Source: Pogonophryne albipinna (lineage: Eukaryota > Chordata > Actinopteri > Perciformes > Artedidraconidae). From it: 64,000 nucleotides of DNA. This document shows, piece by piece, positions 10,565-22,421 of this stretch (position 1 is the first letter of the stretch; every line of letters starts with the position of its first letter). The position numbers and the translations under genes are program-made. The stretch is taken from positions 12,578,063 through 12,642,062 of the forward strand of contig CM053247.1 in NCBI GenBank assembly GCA_028583405.1, in the 5' to 3' direction. Under the pieces are notes generated by a model. That model was not told the origin of the DNA, ran no database searches, and saw only the letters and a list, made by a program, of their open reading frames with translations.

Positions 10565-13086
10565 CTGGAGTTGAGACCAGGAGGCGGAGTCGCAGTCTTA
10601 CACGCTTCTCTGCGCTCTCTCCTAGGCAGTCATCCATAGGAATCCCGAACCCAATAAAATACCCAATATTAGCGGTGTGTGTGTCTGCCCAAGGACAATT
10701 AAAGGTAAAACCTAATAGAGGTGTCATACATAATAACCTAATAAAAGTAAATGTAACAACTACTACAGTGCAACAAAACAGGAATATTAAATGTGGTCTC
10801 TTAAACATAAGATCTCTAGCATCTAAAGCAATATTGGTAAATGATTTAATATCAGATTATAATATTGATATATGCTGTCTCACTGAAACTTGGTTGAGAC
10901 ATGAAGAATATGTCAGCATAAATGAGGCCACTCCACCCAGCCATATCAATACTCATATTGCCCGAGGCGTGGGCCGAGGAGTTGGAGTTGCAGCAATCTT
11001 TGACTCAAGTTTACTTATCAATACTAAACCAAAATTAAATTATACCTCCTTTGAAAGTCTTGTTTTTAGTCTTACGCATCCGACCTGGAAAACTTTGCAG
11101 CCAATCTTATTTGTTACAGTGTACCGTGCACCAGGTCCTTATTCAGAATTCTTATCAGAATTCTCTTGAGTTTTTATCAACTTTGGTACTTAAAACAGAT
11201 AAAGTAATTATCGAAGGTGACTTTAATATTCATGTTGACGATGATAAAAATAGCCTTACTGTTGCATTTAACTCTATATTAGATTCTGTTGGTTTCTGTC
11301 AGAGTGTAAATAAACCAACCCACTGCTATAATCACACTCTCGACCTTGTTCTGACTTATGGTATTGAAATTGAGCAACTATTAGTCGAACCGCATAATCC
11401 TGCTTTATCCGACCATTTCTTAGTAACTTTTGAAGTACTGTTACTAGACTACAAAGCATTAGTCAAAAGCTCCTGCAGCAGAAACCTATCTGTTAGTGCT
11501 ATAGCCAAATTTAAGGAAGAGATTCCACCAATATTTAACTCGATAGCATGTCTGCATGTAGGGGAGGAAACTTGTACAAAATGTACACCACCCCAAATTG
11601 ATCATGTTGTTGATAGTGCTACAGATGCGCTGCGAATAAAATTAGACTCTGTTGCTCCTTTGAAAAAGAAGAAAATAAAACAACATAGATTAGCTCCATG
11701 GCATAATGCCGAAACCCGCAAAATAAAGCAAAAGTCGAGACAACTTGAAAGGATATGGCGTTCCACTAAACTTGAAGAATCTCGTTTAATTTGGCATATT
11801 ACTCTCAATGAATATAAGAAAGCACTGCGTAAAGCGAGAGCAGCCTACTACTCTTCATTAATAGATGAGAATAAGAATAATGCAAGATTTCTTTTCAGCA
11901 CTGTAGCCAGGCTGACAGAGAGCCACAGCTCGATTGAGCCTTCTATTCCCATAGCACTCAGTAGTAATGATTTTATGTGCTTTTTTAACGATAAAATTGT
12001 TACTCTTAGAAACAAAATTAATGACCTCTTGCCTTTGACCAGTATAGTGTTATCAACAGCTCCCGGAAACGTAAGTTCTAATATTACACTAGATAGTAAA
12101 CTAGAATGCTTTTCAGCCATTAACCTTGAACAATTAAATTCAATGATTCTCTCTTCTAAACCATCAACGTGTATGTTCGACCCAATTCCAACTAAGCTGT
12201 TGAAGGAAGTTTTTCCATTAATTAGCACTTCTTTATTAAATATTATGAATATGTCTTTATTATCAGGCTATGTTCCACAATCATTTAAAGTAGCAGTGAT
12301 AAAACCTCTTCTTAAAAAGCACAACCTCGATCCAGAGGTTTTAGCCAATTATAGACCTATTTCTAATCTTCCGTTCCTCTCAAAAATTCTTGAGAAAGCA
12401 GTCGCAAAACAGTTGTGTGATTACTTAAAAAACAATGATTTATTTGAAGATTTTCAGTCTGGCTTTAGAACACATCATAGCACAGAGACAGCTCTGGTTA
12501 AAGTCACAAATGACATTCTAATAGCCTCCGACAAGGGACTTGTCTCTATTCTTGTTTTGCTCGATCTCAGTGCTGCATTTGATACTATCGATCATGATAT
12601 CTTATTGCAAAGACTAGAGCACTTAGTTGGCATACAGGGAACTGCTTTAGGCTGGTTTAGGTCCTATCTATCTGAACGCTCTCAGTTTGTACGTGTCAAT
12701 GATGAATCTTCCACGCAAACTAAAGTTAGCCATGGAGTGCCACAGGGCTCAGTGCTCGGACCTATTTTGTTCACATTATATATGCTTCCGTTAGGCAATA
12801 TTATAAGGAATCATTCTGTAAATGTTCATTGTTATGCAGATGATACTCAACTATATTTATCAATCAAGCCTGATGAAATTAATCATCTAAATAAAATTCA
12901 AGACTGCCTCAAGGACTTAAAAACGTGGATGACCTTAAACTTTTTGATGTTAAACACGACCAAAACTGAAGTTATTGTACTCGGCCCGAAGAATCTACGA
13001 AACAAATTATCTAACAATATACTAACTATGAATGGCATTCATTTGGCCTCCAGTGAGACTGTAAGGAATCTTGGTGTTATATTTGA
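10565..13086 (+). mobile_element. L2-like (CR1/L2 group) LINE, 3' truncated
   Basis: The 5' flank starts near GGAGGCGGAGTCGCAG, then the coding region runs to about 13,086. Comparison with the inverted copy at 16,809-19,886 shows the match ending at the codons GVIFD. The following sequence (from ACTAACAAAAAGG) is unrelated, so the last third of the C-terminal region and the 3' UTR are absent. This is unusual, because LINE insertion normally truncates the 5' end; a later deletion or an overlying insertion is the likely cause. Confidence 0.8.
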
Positions 13087-13141
13087 CGTACTAACAAAAA
13101 GGACACAGGGCCATCAATGTCTCTCTTTACCATTGGCCTAA
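10675..13141 (+). pseudogene. L2-like endonuclease-reverse transcriptase, frameshifted
   Basis: The product would nick target DNA and copy the LINE RNA at the nick. The first frame (10,675-11,169) carries the start of the APE-type endonuclease, with GLLNIRSL and LTETWL. A one-base shift near 11,160 moves to a second frame running to 13,141. That frame holds the rest of the endonuclease (GDFNIHV, SDHFLV) and then the reverse transcriptase: [11 protein letters not shown] and [49 protein letters not shown], and the catalytic YADD in [11 protein letters not shown]. The last 18 or so residues are foreign sequence after the truncation at 13,086. The frameshift and truncation make it inactive. L2 versus the related Rex1/Babar group cannot be settled by eye. 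Confidence 0.85.
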
Positions 13142-13880
13142 TCATAAAAGAAATCAGTGGGAAAAATGTGGAACACTAATCCATCATGTCAAATGTTGAG
13201 TTAATTTAAATAATTACTTATGGGTTGAAATCAAATTAACATTAACATTAGAACTAAAGTCAGTTAAAATTGGACTTGCACGGATCAGAATCTAATCAAT
13301 ACACCATTTTCCCAGCTCTGTGATGAAAGGATAACAAGCAGGGATGCAAACTTGTTACCTTTCGGCGAAATTCGCCGTTTTGAATCCAAAATAGGTCGTT
13401 TGTGTGATTCATGTAGATCTGCAATAAAAATATTATTGGGGTATGGGGGGGGTCTGGGAACCGGAGTAATCTGCAGCCGCAAGCTGTTATGTGCCATCAT
13501 GACACGCATGGTGTTCTTTTTTATATATGATAATGAAGCGCAAGCTATGTGCTCGAGTCTTCCTGCCTGTCGGCTCTGCTCATGGATGTATAATAAGGCT
13601 CTGCTGCTCCGCGAAGATGGTCTAGCTTCAGCAGCCACATTACCTGCGGGTGCGTTCGTTAATATTAACTGTGTGGTCCGGAGTCACTGTGGCACAGACT
13701 GGACCGCTGGTGAACAGCTGTTAGAACGGGCCGTTCAGGTGTTCAGAGCAGAGCTCCCTGTCGGAGCGGCAGAGCGTGATGTGAACTGAAAAGTTTTTTT
13801 TCTGTCGCAATATTATTTAAGGAATCGTTGAGCTAGCTAACCAGCACACATTGTCACTATCTGCTAACGTTAGTTTTAGT
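13087..13880. repeat. Unassigned DNA with a possible hAT-like left end
   Basis: CAGGGATGCAAACTTGTTAC at 13,339-13,358 resembles a CAGGG hAT terminus, and the sequence up to about 13,800 is GC-richer than its surroundings. No second terminus or target duplication was found. Overlapping frames of 117 and 145 codons on opposite strands here have no recognisable domain. Confidence 0.3.
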
Positions 13881-13882
13881 AC

Positions 13883-14411
13883 ACAGATGTTGTACTTGAG
13901 TAAAAGTAGAAGTACCAGAGTGTAGGAATACTATGTTACAGTAAAAGTACTGCATTCAAAATGTTACTCAAGTAAAAGTAGAAACGTATTCTCATCAAAA
14001 TATAGTGGAAATAGCAACAGTAAAAGTAGTCATTGTGCAGATTGGTTTATTTTCAGAATAATATATATGATATGTTTTATAATGATTGATCATGAAAGTG
14101 TTCTCAAAGCTGGTAAAGGTGCAGCTAGTTTGAATGACTTTGTATACTGCAGGGTAGCTTGTGGATTTACTCCAGGTGGAACTAAAGTCTGATTTAACAC
14201 TTGATTATATTTCACATCATTCATCCACATCTGTGAAGTAACTAAAGGTATTAATACATGTAGTGGAGTAGAAGTTCACCATGTACCTCTGAACTGTAGT
14301 GGAGTCGAATAACAAAGTAGCAAAACATTTAAATACTTAAATAAAGTACAAGTATCTCAAAATTTTACCCAAGTATAGTTGAGTTTTATGAACTTAGTTA
14401 CTTAACACCAC
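13883..14411. repeat. TTGAGTAAAAGTA miniature repeat, copy 1
   Basis: It shares long blocks with 41,880-42,300, for example AATGATTGATCATGAAAGTG, GGTGCAGCTAGTTTGAATGA and CATCATTCATCCACATCTGT. Its ends carry related ACTTGAGTAAAAGTA and ACCCAAGTATAGTTGAG words. No coding capacity. Similar AAGTACTTGAGTAA repeats are common in fish intergenic DNA (general knowledge). Confidence 0.65.
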
Positions 14412-15511
14412 TGGCTATACAGATAGAAAGACTAAGCCTTGCACAGAGGCATGAAAATACATTTTTTCTCAAAATGCTCAACAGTGCTGCCAAAATTATA
14501 AACTGACTGCTACAAAATTAAAATAAATGCTTTTATATATTTCTATTAAATGTGACTCTTTAGCGTTTCTGTTATTATTACCACTGCTGCTTTAGTTGTT
14601 TTAGTTGCTCTGTCTGTTCGCATTTTGGAAGTCTCATGATTTATGGGCCTGTGAAGGAGAGGCCCAGGGAAAACAACATCTATCTTGGAACTGCAATTAC
14701 TTATCTTAAAGAGATTGCACCATCATCCTTTTCAAAAAAAAATTGCTCAATTCATTTAGCACATTTAATTATGCACACAATAAAGACCTCAACAAATATA
14801 ATTGATCCTGGCTTAACCAGCGACCTTTACTCTATTGTTCATAAGCTCAGTAATTGAACAACTATTATAATTGTAGTAATGTCTGTAGACCAATTGTACT
14901 AGAAATAATTTGAAACAGTTTAATAAAGAATGTTAAACTATATTTTTAAAAAAAACTGTAATTTAACTTCAACTTATATCAATTATCTGATTCCAGTGGC
15001 CAGTTGGAATAGACAATCAACAAAGTTTCCATTTTGGAGCAACAGCGCAAAAGGTTTCAACCACAATTAGTATTATGTCTGAGTCTAGTTCTGTCTTATC
15101 TGCTTTGTTTCGGAATGTGTTCAATACACTACGTTTTTATTTTATTCATTATTACCATACAATACATAGATTAAGAAGAAATGAAACAAATAATACAACA
15201 TTGACCTAATTGAGCAGACAGATTTTTTTGCAACCCTGATCTCCTCAGGCCGGTATTTATGACCAGCAGTGGTGCCTCTGATGGTCTCAGGGTGTAAGAC
15301 AGATGCAGGACATAAAAACACTCTTTTGCTATTTATTTTCATTTTGCAGCACATTTGGAGAATAATATATAATTTTGCTTTACATCTTTACATTATTTAT
15401 TTATAATTATTAATGGAGAAATCTTCAGACTTCAACAATCTTCATGCAACTTCAACTGCTAACTGCTCCTTCTTCAACTGCTAACTGCTCCTCCATACTT
15501 TCACTCAGAAA
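14412..15511. other. Intergenic stretch, no gene recognised
   Basis: AT-rich. Only short frames occur, the best being a 73-codon frame at 14,636-14,857 with no known domain. Confidence 0.4.
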
Positions 15512-15770
15512 CAGGGGCGGACTGGCCATTGGGAATACCGGGAGTTTTCCCAACATCTACGGGACAGTTTTGAGATTTCTTCAAATGCCGTTGCCATGGC
15601 AACACAATGCTCGCCATGAAACACGGTTTTCTCATAACTTCAGTGAAAATGCTCCAAACGGCCCAAAACTTCACAGGTTTGGTAACGATGCAGCCATCAA
15701 CGCATCTAAGCGTATTATGGGATGTCATCAAATGCCGTTGGCATGGCGACAGATCATTCACCATCAAGTT
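15512..15770. repeat. Possible hAT-type terminus CAGGGGCGGACTGGCC and flanking repeat
   Basis: CAGGGGCGGACTGGCCATTG followed by ATACCGGGAG matches the pattern of a known animal hAT end. Two copies of a CAAATGCCGTTG(C/G)CATGGC(A/G)AC word occur at about 15,581 and 15,730. No partner terminus was found. Confidence 0.35.
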
Positions 15771-16461
15771 AGTTCAAAAGTTTGCAGTTCAAATATTCTG
15801 CTGCTTTTCCAAGCCTTTTTACTTTATTTTATTCTCTCATCACACATTCAAGCCCCCAGTGTTCATGTATCATTTCAATCTAAATTCTTCACTTTCTTCT
15901 TACACATTACATTTCAGCATAGCAGTTTAGCGTCAGCTTTTCAGCATAAAGCATTCCCACGAGCAATTTCTTCAGGAATTGTATTCTCTAGTTACAGATG
16001 CTATTCAGTGACAGACGTTTGACACTGACCAGAAGGGGCAGTGGCAAATGTTATAAATCGGTATTTGTGGAGCATACTTTGGTTCCTGATGTCGTCTTTT
16101 GTCTGATGAAGGAGGTGGTCCAGTTTGTCCAGTGCCTGTCTCAGATTGTGGACAATGCTGGGTCATCTTCTTCACAATGATGACTTTCTCCTCTTGACTG
16201 ACTTGACATGCCTGACCAGCATGACCTGGTCAAAAAGTCGCCTCTTTGTGCGCAGGCTCACCACTATAATGGAACCCCCATGGAACTAAGTACAGATCGC
16301 GTTCACACCGGAATAATTTCCCTGAGGGAAGATTACGCAAATGAAGCCACTGACGTCACTTCTTCTTCTTCTGCTTTGGGTTTACTGGCAGGCCACAAAC
16401 CTCTTCACGGCGTATACTGCAACCCGAAGTTCCCGGCCGGAAGTCCCCGGAGTTGGGGACT
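15771..16461. other. Intergenic stretch, no gene recognised
   Basis: No coding, RNA or repeat boundary is supported. A short TTCTTCTTCTTCTGC run occurs at about 16,359-16,375. Confidence 0.4.
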
Positions 16462-16508
16462 GGCTTCAGTAGAAGCTGCTGGGACTCCCAGCAGCTTCTA
16501 CTGAAGCC
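16462..16508. repeat. Perfect 23-bp inverted repeat with a one-base spacer
   Basis: Arms 16,462-16,484 and 16,486-16,508 are perfect complements (GGCTTCAGTAGAAGCTGC at the outer part) around a single C. It lies immediately left of the point where the dispersed repeat R copy B begins. The paralogous locus at about 52,960 lacks it. Confidence 0.9.
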
Positions 16509-16808
16509 TTCCTTTTCTCTGTTCGACGCTCGGCGTAACCCTCGGCGCACACTCAAACATCTAATCACAGAGCTTGAGGACTATCACAGGGTTTGTCAAG
16601 CGAAGCGGAGAGAATACTTACTTCCGGGTGTAAAATTCTCTAAAGCAACTATTATGAGCTGGTCCGACCCTCGGTCCTGACGAACTCCAACTTGTGTTTA
16701 TTAATCAAACAAATAAATAAACACAAGGATAATTATGTGTTATTGTTGAGTAAATAACAGTGTGTGGTTTAGAAAATAATACAAAATTAGAAGGAAAAAA
16801 CGATGAAA

Positions 16809-19800
16809 TCAATCAATCAATCAATGTTTATTTATATAGCCCAATATCACAAATGTTACATTTGTCTCAGTGGACTTCACAGTTTGTACAGAATAACAGT
16901 ATGACAATACGACACCCTCTGTCCTTAGACCCTCACATCGTACAAGGAAAAACTTCCAGAGAAAACCCACAGTTTAAAGGGGAACATGGGAGAAACCTCA
17001 GGGAGAGCAACAGAGGAGGGATCCCTCTCCCAGGACGGACAGACGTGCAATAGATGCCGTGTGTAAATTGAAAAGATAATACATTTGCAACATAGGTAGT
17101 CCAAATGTTTGGAAATGCATGTGTGTATAATAGGAAGATGAATCCACGGGGATATCCATCCAGGACCTATGATCCAGGACCACAGTCACGACTCAAGATC
17201 CAGGGCTTGCGATCCAGGACACAGGACCGCAGCAACAGGATCATCCATGACTCCGGATCCCACCGTATATAGACACCAAAAAGAAAGAAATTTGGGGAAG
17301 CTGGGTTAATCGGAACATGAGAGTACACAGGTATAGACAGAGAGAAGGAAGAAGTAAGATGTCCCCCGACAAACTAAGCCTATATCAGCAAAACTAGGGG
17401 CTGAATCTAATCAGCCCTAACAATAAGCTTTATCAAAAAGGAAGGTCTTAAGCGCACTCTTAAAAACGGATAGGGTGTCTGCCGCCCGAACACAAACTGG
17501 AAGCTGATTCCACAAATGTGGAGCTTGATAAGAAAAGGCTCTGGCTCCCATTGTACTTTTAGAGACTCTAGGAACAACCAACAACCGTGCATTCTAGGAA
17601 CGCAATGCCCTAATAGGACAGTAGGGTATAATGAGTTCTTTAAAGTAAGATGGCGCCTGCCCATTAAGGGCTTTGTAGGCGAGAAGAAGAATTTTAAATT
17701 ATATCCTGTGTTCTATAGGGAGCCAGTGTAAGGCAGCCAGAACAGGAGTAATGTGGTCCCTTTTCCTAACTCTGGTTAGTACACGAGCTGCAGCATTTTG
17801 AATCAGCTGAAGCGACTTAACTGACTTCTTGGTACACCCTGATAATAAGGAGTTACAATAATCCAGGCTTGAAGTAACAAATGCATGGACTAGTTTCTCT
17901 GCATCGTTATGAGGCAAGATATGCCTGATTTTTGCAATGTTACGTAGATGGAAGTATGCGGTCCTTGAAATTGATTTTATGTGGGCGTTAAAGGATAAAT
18001 CCTGATCAAATATAACACCAAGATTCCTTACAGTCTCACTGGAGGCCAAATTAATGCCATCCATAGTTAGTATATCTTTAGATAATTTGTTTCGTAGATT
18101 CTTCGGGCCAAGTACAATAACTTCAGTTTTGGTCGTGTTTAACATCAAAAAGTTTAAGGTCATCCATGTTTTTAAGTCCTTGAGGCAGTCTTGAATTTTA
18201 TTTAGATGATTAATTTCATCAGGCTTGATTGATAAATATAGTTGAGTATCATCTGCATAACAATGAAAATGTACAGAATGATTCCTTATAATATTGCCAA
18301 ACGGAAGCATATATAATGTGAACAAAATAGGTCTGAGCACTGAGCCCTGTCGCACTCCAAGGCTAACTTTAGTTTGCGTAGAAGATTTATCGTTGACACG
18401 TACAAACTGAGAGCGTTCACATAGATAGGACCTAAACCAGCCTAAAGCAGTTCCCTGTATGCCAACTAAGTGCTCTAGTCTTTGCAATAAGATATCATGA
18501 TCGATAGTATCAAATGCAGCACTGAGATCGAGCAAAACAAGAATAGAGACAAGTCCCTTGTCAGAGGCTATTAGAATGTCATTTGTGACTTTAACCAGAG
18601 CTGTCTCTGTGCTATGATGTGTTCTAAAGCCAGACTGAAAATCTTCAAATAAATCATTGTTTTTTAAGTAATCACACAACTGTTTTGCGACTGCTTTCTC
18701 AAGAATTTTTTAGAAGAACGGAAGATTAGAAATAGGTCTATAGTTGGCCAAAACCTCTGGATCGAGGTTGTGCTTTTTAAGAAGCGGTTTTATCACTGCT
18801 ACTTTGAATGATTGTGGAACATAGCCTGATAATAAAGACATATTCATAATATTTAATAAAGAAGTGCTAATTAATGGAAAAACTTCCTTCAACAGCTTAG
18901 TTGGAATTGGGTCTAACATACACGTTGATGGTTTAGAAGAGAGAATCATTGAATTTAATTGTTCAAGGTTTATGGCTGAAAAGCATTCTAGTTTACTATC
19001 TAGTGTAATATTAGAACTTACGTTTCCGGGAGCTGTTAATAACACTATACTGGTCAAAGGCAAGAGGTCGTTAATTTTGTTTCTAAGAGTAACAATTTTA
19101 TCATTAAAAAAGCACATAAAATCATTGCTACTGAGTGCTATGGGAATAGAGGGCTGTATCGAGCTTCGCTGAAAATACATCTTGCATTATTCTTATTCTC
19201 ATCTATTAATGAAGAGTAGTAGGCTGCTCTCGCTTTACGCAGTGCTTTCTTATATTCATTGAGAGTAATATGCCAAATTAAACGCAATTCTTCAAGTTTA
19301 GTGGAACGCCATATCCTTTCAAGTTGTTTCGACTTTTGCTTTATTTTGTGGGTTTCGGCATTATGCCATGGAGCTAATCTATGTTGTTTTATTTTCTTCT
19401 TTTTCAAAGGAGCAACAGAGTCTAATTTTATTCGCAGCGCATTTGTAGCACTATCAACAACATGGGTGGTGTACATTTTGTATAAGTTTCCTCCCTTATA
19501 TGCAAACATGCTATCGAGTTAAGTATTGGTGGAATCTCTTCCTTAAATTTGGCTATAGCACTAACAGATAGGTTTCTGCTGCAGGAGCTTTTGACTAATG
19601 CTTTGTAGTCTAGTAACAGTACTTCAAATGTTACTAAGAAATGGTCGGATAAAGCAGGATTATGCGGTTCGACTAATAGTTGCTCAATTTCAATACCATA
19701 AGTCAGAACAAGGTCGAGAGTGTGATTATAGCAGTGGGTTGGTTTATTTACACTCCGACAGAAACCAACAGAATCTAATATAGAGTTAAATGCAACAGTA

Positions 19801-19886
19801 AGGCTATTTGTATCATCGTCAACATGAATATTAAAGTCACCTACGATAATTACTTTATCTGTTTTAAGTACCAAAGTTGATAAAAA
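16809..19886 (-). mobile_element. L2-like LINE, 5' truncated, with visible empty site in paralogue
   Basis: It lies on the minus strand. The 3' end at 16,809 is (TTGA)n, read here as TCAATCAATCAATCAATG, followed by TTTATTTATATAGCCC. The 5' truncation lies at about 19,886, at the same coding position as 11,170 in the plus-strand copy. The flanks ACGATGAAA and AAACAATACAG are continuous at 53,246-53,260, giving the pre-insertion state. The 3' UTR runs from about 17,690 down to 16,809. Confidence 0.88.
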
Positions 19887-19961
19887 AACAATACAGATTT
19901 CAGTATTCTGAGCCCCTACTCTCCCCAAAACTGACGGCAACAATGATCCTACATTATTCAA
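17699..19961 (-). pseudogene. L2-like endonuclease-reverse transcriptase, broken in several frames
   Basis: Read on the minus strand, the C-terminal half of the endonuclease (GDFNIHV, SDHFLV) lies at 19,961-19,428. The connector is at 19,509-19,138 and 19,180-18,710. The reverse transcriptase C-terminal half is at 18,679-17,699, with [34 protein letters not shown] and the downstream LDYCNSLLSG and NAAARVLT region. At least three frame breaks separate these pieces, and the first 26 or so codons of the longest upstream frame are host repeat sequence. Protein identity to the 10.7-13.1 kb copy is high by eye, so both derive from the same family. This copy retains the C-terminal region that copy lacks. 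Confidence 0.85.
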
Positions 19962-20194
19962 TTAAAATAAAGTAAAAACATTGTGGCTTGATATTGAGTA
20001 AGAAAAAGGTTGATAAACAGTGTGAGAATGAATCTGCGGCGAGCACTTTGCCGCGATCCCAACTCGTCTATTACCAACGTACAGGGACCTCTATGCAAGT
20101 CAATGGGACGCCCTGCCCCGTTGATAACTGACTCTCAAGGGGTACCCTGTGCGTAATATGGTGACAGGGAGGGGCCCTGACCACCCGTCAACAT

Positions 20195-20823
20195 CAAATC
20201 AAGTTTTATTTATATAGCACATTTATAAACGATTTTTGGTCGAGCCAAAGTGCTGTACATATAATAAAAATAGCCTACAGTAGAGACACTTTACAGCAAA
20301 TACAACAGCACAGATTGTTCAGAATATCAGTATGAGAAAAACGACACCCTCTATCCTTAGATCCTTAGAAGAAGATGAATCCACGAGAATGTCAGCTACA
20401 ATCCTGTGGAAGCCATCAGGGAAGCAGCATGGCGAGACCCAAGGCAGGACCGCAGAGACAGGTTCAGCCACGACCCGAACGTCCACGACTTAATCCAGAA
20501 CTCAGGATAGAGGATCCAAGACACAGGACTACAGCAAGAGGATCAGCCTCGACTCCGGATTCCGGCGTAGATATAGATACAAAACAAGAAAAAGATTTGG
20601 CTGGGTTAATCGGAAAAGGTCATTGGATAAAAGTTATTCTTGATAATCCTCTAGAAAGATCTCATGAACTTCCACACTCAATCTATCAAGACCCGAGCAG
20701 TTCTATTAGAAGTCCAAGGTAAAGGCCGGCGCACACCGCTCATGGAATCCCTCACCATATGAACTCTGACCCCTCAAGTGTACAAGTGAAGAGACATCAT
20801 GTGTCAGCTCCTTTTAAGAATAG
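20195..20823 (-). mobile_element. L2-like LINE 3' end
   Basis: The minus strand ends ATGTGCTATATAAATAAAAC then TTGATTT, a classic fish L2-type 3' terminus. The rest of the 3' UTR resembles 16,880-17,300: CGACACCCTCTATCCTTAGA, GAAGATGAATCCACG, GATTTGGCTGGGTTAATCGG. It directly abuts the host repeat at 20,194. It is interrupted by the Gypsy element at 20,824 and may continue at 26,273. Confidence 0.7.
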
Positions 20824-21113
20824 TGTTGCGACCTGGCTCAAAAGGCCACAACAAAAAGGAGACACAACATGTCAACGGGTAGGTAAAGGTGTTTATTTGC
20901 ACAACACTGTTCAAGTCAACTCATGGTTCATACTCATCAGAGCCGGGTGCCTGCAGGAAAAAGCAGAGAGAGACCAGACAGGAGCAGAGAGGCTTTAAAA
21001 TAGCTGCAGAGCACCTGACCCAGGTGCCCTGAGTTACTGCAATCAGTGCGATCAATGCAGCCAAGACAGGACAGCCACACCCTCTCCACTGATGAACCCA
21101 CAGGGGCATCACA
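20824..21113 (-). repeat. 3' LTR of Gmr1-like element 1
   Basis: Plus-strand ends TGTTGCGACC and GCATCACA; minus-strand ends TGTGATGC and GTCGCAACA. GTGTTTATTTGC is the complement of the AATAAA region. The minus-strand polypurine tract TTAAGGGGGGGGGGG precedes it. Confidence 0.93.
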
Positions 21114-21188
21114 GCCCCCCCCCCTTAAGACGGAGGCCCCAAAGGGATCCCCGAAACAACACCAAATATCCAGAGCCAGAGAGACTTC

Positions 21189-22374
21189 CTACCCCACCGG
21201 GGCACGAGAGAGAGCATCCGCCACAATGTTGTCCTTGCCCTTAATGTGCCGAATGTCCAAACTATAGGACTGCAGGAACAGGGCCCACCTCATCAGCCAC
21301 CGGTTCGGACAGTTAAGTGAACAGAGAACGGTAAGGGGATTATGGTCGGTATAAACTACAACTGGGCTACTCCCAAAACCCACATACACCTCAAAGTGCT
21401 GGAGGGCCCATATTAAGGCCAATGCCTCCTTTTCAATTGTTGAGTAATTGAGTTGGTACGAATTAAACTTCTTTGAGAAGTAACAAACTGACCTATCAAT
21501 ACCCTCAACCTCTTGCAGCAAAACGGCACCTGCCCCAACATGACTAGCATCAACCTCCAGTTTGAACGGCTCATCGAGGCGCGGCGCAGCGAGAACCGGA
21601 GCACAGCACAACAGGGTCCTCACATTCTCAAACGCTACCAGACACTGGTCAGACCAAATGAACTAGACTGTACCCTTCAGCAAATCAGTCAGGCGCGCAA
21701 CCACTGTGGAGAAGTTCTTACAAAAGGCGCGATAGTACCCGACCAGACCTAGGAACCGCATGAGTTCCTTCTTAGTAGTGGGCACAGGAAACTGCAAAAC
21801 GGCCCGCACCTTCGCGTCTACCGGACGAACTTGTCCCTGGCCGACCACCCGGCCAAGGTACGTCACTGTCGCCCTCGCGAACTCACACTTGCCCAGGTTA
21901 ACAGCGAGATGCGCCTCAGCCAGGCGACAGAACACCAATGCGTTTGATGTGGTCATCCCATGTGTCACTAAACACCACTACGTCGTCAAGATAAACAGCA
22001 ACCCCCTCAAGACCTGCTACCACCATGTTCATGAGGCGCTGAAATGTCGCTGGCGCATTACAAAGCCCAAAACTCATCACTGTATACTCATACAGACCGA
22101 AAGGTGTAACAAACGCTGAAATCTTTTGCGCACGCGCTGTCAAAGGAACTTGCCAGTACCCCTTTAACAAGTCGAATTTACTGACGAATCTAGCAGAGCC
22201 CACCAAGTCAATACAGTCCTCCATCCGTGGCAACGGGTAAGAATCTGTTTTTGTCACCTTATTAACCTTACGATAGTCGTTACAAAACCGCGGAGACCCA
22301 TCTGATTTGCCAACCAGCAGACTAGGCGACGCCCAACTGGAGAACGACTGTACTGCAATCTGATTGTCCAACAT
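21189..22374 (-). pseudogene. Gmr1-like element 1 reverse transcriptase and RNase H
   Basis: This part would copy element RNA to DNA and degrade the RNA strand. The reverse transcriptase shows FCNDYRKVNKVT, YPLPRMEDCIDLVG, FDLLKGYWQVPL, FGLCNAPATFQRLM and the catalytic YLDD in VAVYLDDVVVFSDTW (22,374-21,916). The thumb and connection follow at 21,968-21,663 (NLGKCEFARATVTYLG, RFLGLVGYYRAFCKNFS). RNase H is at 21,623-21,189, with FKLEVDASHVGAGAVL, YSTIEKEALALIWAL, YTDHNPL and the end DNIVADALSRAP. The three pieces lie in different frames, so at least two indels disrupt the protein. It lies downstream of integrase. Confidence 0.9.
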
Positions 22375-22421
22375 GTACTGGACCTCAGCACCCTACGCTT
22401 ATCTGCAGGACAACGATAAAA

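Noticed and set aside
13285..13789. Overlapping 117- and 145-codon frames on opposite strands
   Set aside because: No recognisable domain; lies in probable repeat DNA.
15444..16022. 192-codon plus-strand frame
   Set aside because: No domain, crosses a probable hAT end, and competing frames exist on both strands.
16462..16508. Hairpin as a microRNA precursor
   Set aside because: A one-base loop and perfect short arms do not resemble a precursor hairpin.
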